Shown piece by piece: positions 44,501 to 50,031 of a stretch of 50,031 nucleotides of DNA. This stretch comes from Acidimicrobiales bacterium (GTDB taxonomy: Bacteria; Actinomycetota; Acidimicrobiia; Acidimicrobiales; SKKL01). The notes below the pieces were generated by a model. The model did not search any database. It was given only the letters and a program-made list of their open reading frames with translations, and had not been told where the DNA came from. Made by a program: the position numbers and the translations under genes. The stretch covers positions 1 through 50,031 of the forward strand of contig SKKL01000056.1 of the NCBI GenBank assembly GCA_007121465.1, read 5' to 3'. Position 1 is the stretch's first letter, and each line of letters begins with the position of its first letter.

Positions 44501-45934
44501 ATGCCCCGAAGAACAAAGATCATCGCCACCATCGGTCCTGCGTCGGACGAACCCAAGACCCTCGAGGCGATGATCGAGGCAGGGATGGACGTGGCCCGCA
44601 TCGGTCTGGCCCACGGCACTCTCGACGAGCAGATGGCGCGATACCACCGGGTCCGAGCTGCCTCTGCCGCGGTCGGTCGCCCCGTCGGAATCCTCGTCGA
44701 CCTGCCGGGCCCCAAGGTTCGAGCCGCGAGCTTCGGCGAAGACGAGGGCATCATGCTGCTCGAGGGTCTCCCGGTCCGGCTGACCCCCGGCAACAACCGC
44801 AGCACGATCGAGACCATCGAGGTCGACTATCCGCAGCTGCTCGAGGACATCCACCCGGGCGACCGACTGATGTTCGGCGACGGGGCGGTCATCGTCGACA
44901 TCCACGGCCACAAGGGCGACTACCTCGAGGGCACGGTTGCCCACGGCGGCTGGGTGCAGGGTCGGCCCGGCGTGCACATCCCGAGCGATCGGCTCCGTGT
45001 CACCTCACCCACCGACCAGGACCTCAAGTTCCTCGATGCCTTCGTCGAGGAGGGCGTCGACATCGTGGCGCTGTCCTTCGTGCGCTCGGCCCACGACATT
45101 CGCCGGATCGGCACCGAACCCCACCCACGCGGGCCGCTCGTCGTGGCCAAGATCGAGACCAAGGCGGCGGTCGAGAACCTCGACGGGATCATCGAAGCGT
45201 CCGGGGCGATCATGGTCGCCCGCGGCGATCTCGGCGAGGAGTTCAGCATCGAAGACCTGCCGCACCTGCAGAAGGACATCATCGCCCGGTGCATCGCGAT
45301 GGGACGTCCCGCCATCACCGCCACCCAGATGCTCGAGTCGATGATCCATGCGCCGTCGCCCACCCGGGCCGAGGCGACCGACGTGGCGAACGCAGTGTTC
45401 GACGGCACCAGCGCAGTGATGCTCTCCGCCGAGACCGCCATCGGCCACGACCCGGCACGAGTGGTCGCCACCATGGCACGGATCGCTCAGCGAGCCGACC
45501 AGCGCTTCGACTACAAGCACTGGGCGACCGAGCTCACGCTCCGGAAGCTCAGCGAGGTGTCCGGACTCGACACGCAGGTGACCGACGCGATGACGATGGC
45601 GGCCTGGCGCGCCGCGGCCGACATGGGAGCCAGCGCCATCATCTGCATCACCCGGTCGGGTTTCACCGCCCGCGCCATCTCGCGCTTCCGGCCCGAGGCA
45701 CGGATCCTCGCCTACTCGCCCGACCCGCGAACGATCGAACAGCTGACCATGAGTTGGGGTGTGACCCCCTTGCCGTCCGCTGCCCACGGGACCTTCACCG
45801 ACATGGTCGACTGGGCCGTCGCCGACGCGAGCGAACGAGGGCTCGTCCGCAGCGGCGAGGTCGTGGTCGTGCTGGCCGGATCCCGCGAGTCCTCTCCGGC
45901 CACCGACACGGTGCGTCTCGTACGGGTGCCCTGA
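44501..45934 (+). CDS. pyk: Pyruvate kinase, divergent (altered K+-site residues)
   Basis: 477 residues, usual length. RTKIIATIGPAS at the N-terminus, KIETKAAVENLDGIIEASGAIMVARGDLGEEF (catalytic Lys and metal Glu/Asp, about 217-248), and ITATQMLESMIHAPSPTRAEATDVANAVFDGTSAVMLSAETAIG. It should convert PEP and ADP to pyruvate and ATP. The usual VARLNFSHG is VARIGLAHG (31-39), and DTKGPEIR is DLPGPKVR (67-74). So the Asn, Ser and Thr K+ ligands are gone and the Glu that goes with K+ dependence is Lys, as in K+-independent enzymes. Loss of the Thr-Lys pair is less usual. Apparently leaderless; 29 nt before the DUF3151 gene. Confidence 0.87.
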   Translation: MPRRTKIIATIGPASDEPKTLEAMIEAGMDVARIGLAHGTLDEQMARYHRVRAASAAVGRPVGILVDLPGPKVRAASFGEDEGIMLLEGLPVRLTPGNNRSTIETIEVDYPQLLEDIHPGDRLMFGDGAVIVDIHGHKGDYLEGTVAHGGWVQGRPGVHIPSDRLRVTSPTDQDLKFLDAFVEEGVDIVALSFVRSAHDIRRIGTEPHPRGPLVVAKIETKAAVENLDGIIEASGAIMVARGDLGEEFSIEDLPHLQKDIIARCIAMGRPAITATQMLESMIHAPSPTRAEATDVANAVFDGTSAVMLSAETAIGHDPARVVATMARIAQRADQRFDYKHWATELTLRKLSEVSGLDTQVTDAMTMAAWRAAADMGASAIICITRSGFTARAISRFRPEARILAYSPDPRTIEQLTMSWGVTPLPSAAHGTFTDMVDWAVADASERGLVRSGEVVVVLAGSRESSPATDTVRLVRVP

Positions 45935-45950
45935 GCGGGGCGGGTCTCGA

Positions 45951-45956
45951 TAGCCT
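45951..45956 (+). promoter_or_regulatory. -10 box for leaderless DUF3151 transcript
   Basis: TAGCCT, seven bases, ATG; no ribosome site in the 29-nt gap after pyk. Confidence 0.5.
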
Positions 45957-45963
45957 GCCGACC

Positions 45964-46416
45964 ATGTCTGACCATCAGTCCGTTCAGTTCAGCCCCAGCG
46001 GTCCTCCCGAGACGGTCATCGATGCCGAACCGGCCGAAGCCCGAGCGGCTCTGGCCGAGGCCCTCGCCGAGGACGAGAGCAACCGACGCGACGCCGTCGC
46101 CGGGGTGGTCGCTCGGTGGCCGCGCTCCCTCGACGCCTGGGCCCGACTCGGCGATCTCGGTCGGGACACCATCGAGAGCTACGCGGCCTACCGGGTGGGT
46201 TATCACCGGGGACTCGACCGACTCCGAGCCAGCGGATGGCGAGGGTCCGGCGCCGTCAGGTGGGAGCACCCGACCAACCGGGGATTCCTCGCGGCACTGG
46301 CCGGTCTGGCCTCCACCGCGGCGGCGATCGGTGAGACCGACGAAGCAGAGCGCTGTGAGCTGTTCCTCCGCCAGCTCGACCCCCAGTGGCCGCCGACGGA
46401 CCTCGCCGATCGGTGA
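45964..46416 (+). CDS. DUF3151 family protein
   Basis: 150 residues. The conserved core YAAYRVGYHRGLDRLRASGWRGSGAVRWEHPTNRGFLAALAGLASTAAAIGETDEAERCELFLRQLDP matches the actinobacterial DUF3151 family. The N-terminal half (ARAALAEALAEDESNRRDAVAGVVARWPRSLDAWARLGDLG) resembles a TPR-like helical pair. Function is not known; the family is widespread in Actinomycetota. Its stop overlaps the mobA GTG, so the two are co-translated. Confidence 0.85.
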   Translation: MSDHQSVQFSPSGPPETVIDAEPAEARAALAEALAEDESNRRDAVAGVVARWPRSLDAWARLGDLGRDTIESYAAYRVGYHRGLDRLRASGWRGSGAVRWEHPTNRGFLAALAGLASTAAAIGETDEAERCELFLRQLDPQWPPTDLADR

Positions 46417-47033
46417 CGGTGTCGAGGCGGGTGGCCGGAGCGGTCCTCGTCGGGGGAGCGAGCTCCCGATTCGGTCGCGACAAGGCGTGGGCCACCGTCG
46501 ACGGCTCCGCCCTCGCCGTCCGCGTCGCCGACGCCCTCGATGAAGCACGTGCCTCACCGGTCTTCGTCGTCGGAGGAACCGAACACGATGCCCAGCGCCA
46601 CGAGCTCGCCTGGGTCGCAGACCGTTGGCCCGGATCCGGGCCTCTCGGCGGCATCGTCACCGCCCTCGCCCACACTCGACAGGTGGCACCCGACACCGAG
46701 ATGACGGCGGTCCTCGGATGCGACCTCGCCCGGCCCGACCCCGGTGCGATCAGTCGCCTGATCGAGGCGTTGGACGCCCGGCGCTCTGCCGATCTCGCCG
46801 TGGCGCGCCATGACGATCGCCGCCAGTGGCACCTGGCCGTGTGGAGGCGATCGGCGCTCGAGACGCTGTCATCGCTGTTCGACCGCGGCGAGAGGGCGGT
46901 GTGGCGGGCGGGGGAAGCACTGGAGGTCGTCGATGTCGACGGTCTCTCGGCCGACAGCTGTGCGGACATCGACACGCCCGCCGACCTACCCGGCGCCGGC
47001 GACCCGACCCCGGTCCGCTCGCCCCGGGACTAG
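46413..47033 (+). CDS. mobA: Molybdenum cofactor guanylyltransferase (MobA-like)
   Basis: 206 residues, nucleotidyltransferase fold. N-terminal VAGAVLVGGASSRFGRDKAW is the GTP-binding motif; GPLGGIVTAL and VLGCDLARPDPGAISRLIEAL give the metal Asp segment; ADIDTPADL closes the family pattern. It attaches GMP to molybdopterin to make the bis-MGD cofactor. The usual DMP/DLP around the metal Asp reads DLAR, so specificity is less certain (a MobA or FbiD/CofC-like relative is possible). The GTG overlaps the DUF3151 stop. No other molybdenum genes are present nearby. Confidence 0.75.
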   Translation: MTVSRRVAGAVLVGGASSRFGRDKAWATVDGSALAVRVADALDEARASPVFVVGGTEHDAQRHELAWVADRWPGSGPLGGIVTALAHTRQVAPDTEMTAVLGCDLARPDPGAISRLIEALDARRSADLAVARHDDRRQWHLAVWRRSALETLSSLFDRGERAVWRAGEALEVVDVDGLSADSCADIDTPADLPGAGDPTPVRSPRD

Positions 47034-47036
47034 CGT
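47031..47036 (+). promoter_or_regulatory. -10 box for the rhodanese gene
   Basis: TAGCGT, overlapping the mobA stop, with a leader of about 20 nt and GAGGAG eight bases before the GTG. Confidence 0.4.
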
Positions 47037-47062
47037 GGGAACGACACCAGAGGAGCGACACC

Positions 47063-47392
47063 GTGGACACGACAGAGATCGACGTGGATGAGTTGGCCGC
47101 CCGCCTGGAAGCGGGCGCGGTCCTCATCGACGTACGCCGACCCGACGAGCACGAGGCGGCTCACATCCTGGAGGCGACGCTGATCCCTCTCGACGAGGTA
47201 CCCGACCGGGCCGACGAGATCCCCTCCGACCGCGAGGTCCTCGTCATCTGTCGAAGCGGGGGACGCAGTGCCAGCGCCTGTGAGTTCCTCAACGGACAGG
47301 GTCACCGAGCGGTGAACGTCGCCGGGGGAATGCTGGCGTGGATCGACGCCGGCCAGCCATGGTCGGGCACCGCCTCGGGCGCAGGGGAGTGA
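47063..47392 (+). CDS. Single-domain rhodanese-like sulfurtransferase
   Basis: 109 residues. VLIDVRRPDEHEAAHILEATLIPLDEVPDRADEIP and VLVICRSGGRSASACEFLNGQGHRAVNVAGGMLAWIDAGQPW; active-site Cys in the CRSGGRS loop. It moves sulfane sulfur between small molecules or proteins. Possible supply of sulfur for molybdopterin or thiolated tRNA is only inference from the mobA neighbour. GTG start with GAGGAG upstream. RNase D begins in its stop codon. Confidence 0.92.
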   Translation: MDTTEIDVDELAARLEAGAVLIDVRRPDEHEAAHILEATLIPLDEVPDRADEIPSDREVLVICRSGGRSASACEFLNGQGHRAVNVAGGMLAWIDAGQPWSGTASGAGE

Positions 47393-48552
47393 CACCGGTT
47401 CCCATCGCCGACCAAGACGAGTTCGAGTCGCTCGTCGACACCCTGGCCTCTCAGCCGGTCATCGGCCTCGACACCGAGTTCCATCGCGAGCGCACCTACT
47501 TCCCGAAGATCGCGATGCTGCAGGTCTCCTGGCGCGGCGGGCTCGCCCTCGTCGATCCACTGGAGGTCGACCTGACACCCCTCTCCCGGGTGCTCGACAG
47601 CGACACGGTCGTCGTGATCCACGCCGCCTCCCAGGATCTCGAGGTCTTGCTGCGCTCCTGTGGCACCGCGCCACGGCGACTGTTCGACACCCAGGTGGCA
47701 GCAGGATTCCTGGGAATGTCCACACCGTCGCTCAGCGCACTGGTGGAACGCGAGATCGGCCATCCCCTCCCGAAGGGCGACCGCTTGACCGACTGGCTCC
47801 GTCGCCCCCTCACCGACGCTCAACTCGTCTACGCCGCCGCCGACGTCGAGCACCTGGTGGAGATCTGGGAACGACAGTGCGCGGCCCTCGCGGAACGGGG
47901 ACGCCTGGCCTGGGCCGAGGACGAGTTCGCCGAGCTCCGTGACCGTGCCCGGATCAGCCGGCCCCCGGACGATGCCTGGAACCGGATCAAAGAAGCGCGC
48001 CAGCTCCGTGGCGCGGCCCGTGGAGTGGTGCGCGAGGTCGCCGCCTGGCGCGAGCGACGGGCCATCGAGGTGGACCAGCCGGCGCGCTTCGTCCTGGCCG
48101 ACCTGGCCGTCGTCGCGATCGCCCAGGCCGCTCCCCGGTCGGTCGACAAGCTGCGCGGCATCCGAGGTCTCGACGACCGGTACGCCAAGGGCGACAGCGG
48201 CCAGCAGATCATCGACGCGGTGAAACGAGGGCTCGAGGCTCGAACCGAGGCACGCCCCCGCAGCAACGGGGGAGAGCTCGGCCGGGAGCTGCGACCCGCG
48301 GTCAGTCTGGTGTCGTCCTGGGTCAGTCAGCTCGCTCGCGACGAGGAGCTCGACACCGCCCTGCTCGCCACGCGCTCCGACATCGAGTCACTCCTTCGGG
48401 GCGACCCCGACTCCCGCCTCGCGACGGGCTGGCGCGCCGACCTCGTCGGCGAGCCGATCCGTGCGTTGGTCGGTGGGCGTGCCGCCCTCGCCTTCAACGG
48501 CGACGGCGGCCTGGTCCTCGAGGATCGGTCGGGTCAGCCCTTCGGCTCCTGA
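47389..48552 (+). CDS. rnd: Ribonuclease D
   Basis: 387 residues. DEDD-type exonuclease: VIGLDTEFHRERTYFPKIAMLQVSW (first Asp and Glu), VVIHAASQDLEVLLRSC (second Asp), and LTDAQLVYAAADVEHLVEIW (Tyr/Asp). HRDC domains follow (about 205-285 and 300-365: DDAWNRIKEARQLRGAARGVVREVAAWRERRAIEVDQPARFVLADLAVVAIAQ). It trims the 3' ends of tRNA and other small RNAs. The GTG at 47389 overlaps the rhodanese stop (GTGA) and lies within the track ORF. Confidence 0.92.
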   Translation: MTPVPIADQDEFESLVDTLASQPVIGLDTEFHRERTYFPKIAMLQVSWRGGLALVDPLEVDLTPLSRVLDSDTVVVIHAASQDLEVLLRSCGTAPRRLFDTQVAAGFLGMSTPSLSALVEREIGHPLPKGDRLTDWLRRPLTDAQLVYAAADVEHLVEIWERQCAALAERGRLAWAEDEFAELRDRARISRPPDDAWNRIKEARQLRGAARGVVREVAAWRERRAIEVDQPARFVLADLAVVAIAQAAPRSVDKLRGIRGLDDRYAKGDSGQQIIDAVKRGLEARTEARPRSNGGELGRELRPAVSLVSSWVSQLARDEELDTALLATRSDIESLLRGDPDSRLATGWRADLVGEPIRALVGGRAALAFNGDGGLVLEDRSGQPFGS

Positions 48553-48554
48553 CC

Positions 48555-48592
48555 GGCCTCACCAGGACAACACGGCCTCACCAGGACAACAC
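48555..48592. repeat. 19-bp tandem duplication at the 3' ends of RNase D and DUF1634 genes
   Basis: GGCCTCACCAGGACAACAC is present twice in direct tandem (48555-48573 and 48574-48592). The second copy holds the stop codon of the minus-strand DUF1634 gene; the first contains a spare in-frame TGA on the same strand. Confidence 0.85.
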
Positions 48593-48865
48593 GGCGGCGA
48601 GCGCCACCACGCCGAGCACCCCCACCGCGACCAGGGCAAAGCGCGGGTCGCCCCGCCGCCACCATCGCAGCGCCAACCACCCGGTCCGCACCACCGGTGC
48701 GGCGATGACCAGTCCGACGAAGCCCCACGCCAGAGCCCGGCCCGTCTCTCCTGGCAGGAGGAGACCGCCGAGGGCGAGAGTCGCGGCGAGAGCGAGCGAG
48801 ACCCTCAGGGCGAGGATCATCCGGCGTTGGCGCCCGACGAGGGGGTGCGGTCCCTGTTCGCTCAT
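48578..48865 (-). CDS. DUF1634-like small membrane protein
   Basis: 95 residues with three hydrophobic helices (ILALRVSLALAATLALGGLLLP, ALAWGFVGLVIAAPVVRTGWLAL, FALVAVGVLGVVALAAVLSW), the DUF1634 pattern. The family usually sits beside a TauE/SafE exporter and is thought to be an accessory. The ATG overlaps the TauE stop (ATGA), so the two are co-translated. Confidence 0.8.
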   Translation of the reverse strand: MSEQGPHPLVGRQRRMILALRVSLALAATLALGGLLLPGETGRALAWGFVGLVIAAPVVRTGWLALRWWRRGDPRFALVAVGVLGVVALAAVLSW

Positions 48866-49686
48866 CGGGTCACCACGAGCACCACGGCGACACCGAGGAG
48901 GAGGACCCCGAGCAATCGTCGTAGTCCCGTCGGGTCGAGCCGCTGCTGGATACGTGCACCGAGGACGCCCCCGACCAGCCCACCGAGACCGGCGGCGACG
49001 GCGCTCTCGGGATCGATGCGGCCCTGGCCGGCATAGACGATCAGGGCGATCGAGGTCGTGAGCGCCACCGAGAAGGTGGCGGTCGCGGCCGCCACCTTGA
49101 TCGGGATCCACATCACCTCGCGCATCACGGGGGTCTTCACGAAACCCCCACCGACACCGGCCAGACCCGTGATCGCCCCGGCGACCACCATTCCGGCAAG
49201 CCCCCCGGGAAGCCGCCGAGCACGGTAGGGCACCGGCCCACCCGGACCGGCGTAGGTGCCTCCCAGGGTTCCGGGCCACTCGGCCGGAGGTTCGGCGACG
49301 AACTCGGGCTGAGGCTGGTTGCGGGGGATGGGTCGGGTGAAGCCGGCAACCCCGGCGGCGAGGACGATCGCGGCGAGGACATAGCGGAGCGTGTCGCCCG
49401 GGGCGTTGACCGACCAGGCAGCGGCAGCCAGTGCGGCGAGCGACGCAGGGATCTCGATGGTGAGGCCGAGCCGATGGTGAACCACCCCCGCAGCGAGCTG
49501 GCCCGGCGCCGCGGCGAGCGCTCCGGCACCCACTGTCACCAGCCCGACCGGTGCGGCGACGAGGGGGTCGGTGCCCGTCGCGACGAGCAACGGCACGAGC
49601 AGTACCGCTCCGCCGAACCCTCCGACGGTCCCGAGAGTCGCGGCGACCGCGGCGACGGCGAGGAGGATCGGGGGGTCGAGGCTCAC
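48862..49686 (-). CDS. TauE/SafE-family anion exporter
   Basis: 274 residues, eight or so membrane helices. The two inverted repeats of the family are visible: VAAVAATLGTVGGFGGAVLLVPLLVATGTDPLVAAPVGLVTVGAG and GAITGLAGVGGGFVKTPVMREVMWIPIKVAAATATFSVALTTS. It exports sulfite, sulfoacetate or related small anions. A Pro-rich hydrophilic loop separates the halves. The GTG start has TAGAGT nine bases upstream. The DUF1634 gene follows immediately. Confidence 0.9.
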   Translation of the reverse strand: MSLDPPILLAVAAVAATLGTVGGFGGAVLLVPLLVATGTDPLVAAPVGLVTVGAGALAAAPGQLAAGVVHHRLGLTIEIPASLAALAAAAWSVNAPGDTLRYVLAAIVLAAGVAGFTRPIPRNQPQPEFVAEPPAEWPGTLGGTYAGPGGPVPYRARRLPGGLAGMVVAGAITGLAGVGGGFVKTPVMREVMWIPIKVAAATATFSVALTTSIALIVYAGQGRIDPESAVAAGLGGLVGGVLGARIQQRLDPTGLRRLLGVLLLGVAVVLVVTR

Positions 49687-49695
49687 GAGCCCGAG

Positions 49696-49701
49696 ACTCT
49701 A
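49696..49701 (-). promoter_or_regulatory. -10 box for the TauE gene
   Basis: TAGAGT nine bases before the GTG; a nearly leaderless start. Confidence 0.4.
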
Positions 49702-49840
49702 CCGGCCAGGAGCGAGCCGCGAGCCGCCGGCCGAATCGGGCCCGCCGAACAGCAGCGCGAGATGACAGGAAAGGGACGAGAATCCGCTCCCTCCGGCGAC
49801 ACGGGTCGAGAGGGTGCAACGCGCCGGGGTCGAGACGGGG

Positions 49841-49846
49841 TATGGT
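49841..49846 (+). promoter_or_regulatory. -10 box for the last gene
   Basis: TATGGT, leader of about 33 nt, with AGGAG seven bases before the GTG. Confidence 0.45.
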
Positions 49847-49885
49847 GCTGGACAGCATCGACGTTCGCACGACAGGAGCTGGCCC

Positions 49886-50031
49886 GTGAAGAAGGGTCGC
49901 CACCGGCGGTTCGAGGAAGCGCGAGCACTGAAGCGCTCCTCGGACCTCGACATCGAGGACCTTTTCGAGTCGCTTCAATCCGAACGCGTCCACTCCGACG
50001 ACGACCCGCCGGAGAAGGCCGACGATGGCGA
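49886..50031 (+). CDS. Small charged hypothetical protein (partial at window end)
   Basis: The first 48 codons are seen, running off the window: KKGRHRRFEEARALKRSSD followed by DIEDLFESL and an acidic tail. Strong charge, no signal peptide, no recognised domain. The GTG start is supported by AGGAG seven bases upstream and by TATGGT. Divergent from the TauE gene. Function not recognised. Confidence 0.6.
   Translation, partial: MKKGRHRRFEEARALKRSSDLDIEDLFESLQSERVHSDDDPPEKADDG

Overview
The window is high-GC, densely coded chromosomal DNA from an actinobacterium. Evidence for this is strong third-position G/C, GTG and TTG starts, many ATGA/GTGA/TGATG start-stop overlaps, an F420-type luciferase-like oxidoreductase, a complete conservon (sensor kinase, roadblock, DUF742, small GTPase), a DUF3151 gene and an AftD-type arabinofuranosyltransferase. 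The mix looks most like an acidimicrobial lineage (Ilumatobacter/Iamia-like), but that placement is inference. I see no rRNA, tRNA, CRISPR array, insertion sequence, integrase or phage gene. The region reads as ordinary chromosome rather than a mobile island.

Layout. 1-3.7 kb: the start of a fused LivH-LivM-type permease (cut by the window edge), a DUF4352 lipoprotein overlapping it, and a divergent membrane-anchored branched-chain amino-acid-type binding protein. 3.8-8.2 kb: a three-gene operon, marR followed by two half-ABC exporters that look like a heterodimer with one degenerate ATP site. 8.3-9.2 kb: an LLM flavin/F420 oxidoreductase. 9.3-12.2 kb: a DtxR-like metal regulator followed by the proton pyrophosphatase gene hppA. 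12.2-14.3 kb: M18 aminopeptidase and a DUF4388 protein. 14.4-18.7 kb: the conservon, divergent from DUF4388. 18.7-20.6 kb: zinc alcohol dehydrogenase and alpha/beta hydrolase. 20.6-30.9 kb: a cell-envelope glycan neighbourhood (AftD-like enzyme, GT4, a GT2-methyltransferase fusion, a UGM/HemY-like flavoprotein, a GT39-like membrane protein).

30.9-36.2 kb: zinc-ribbon protein, acyl-CoA ligase, cyclophilin, TetR regulator, and an OppD/OppF ATPase pair without permeases. 36.4-40.1 kb: coiled-coil lytic transglycosylase, enoyl-CoA hydratase, GlcD-type FAD oxidase. 40.1-43.8 kb: GDPD phosphodiesterase, acyl-CoA ligase, divergent acyl-CoA dehydrogenase. 43.8-48.6 kb: histidine phosphatase, a divergent pyruvate kinase, DUF3151, MobA, rhodanese, RNase D. 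48.6-50 kb: TauE/SafE transporter with DUF1634 partner, and the start of a small charged protein.

Two kinds of gene start recur. One is apparently leaderless, with a TANNNT box 6-7 nt before the start codon. The other carries an AGGGGGA-like Shine-Dalgarno. The most interesting leads are the conservon/DUF4388 pairing, the envelope-glycan cluster with its GT2-methyltransferase fusion, the MarR palindrome that covers its own start codon, the pyruvate kinase with altered K+-site residues, and the long opp leader with a possible overlapping upstream ORF. None of these amounts to a proven new system from sequence alone.
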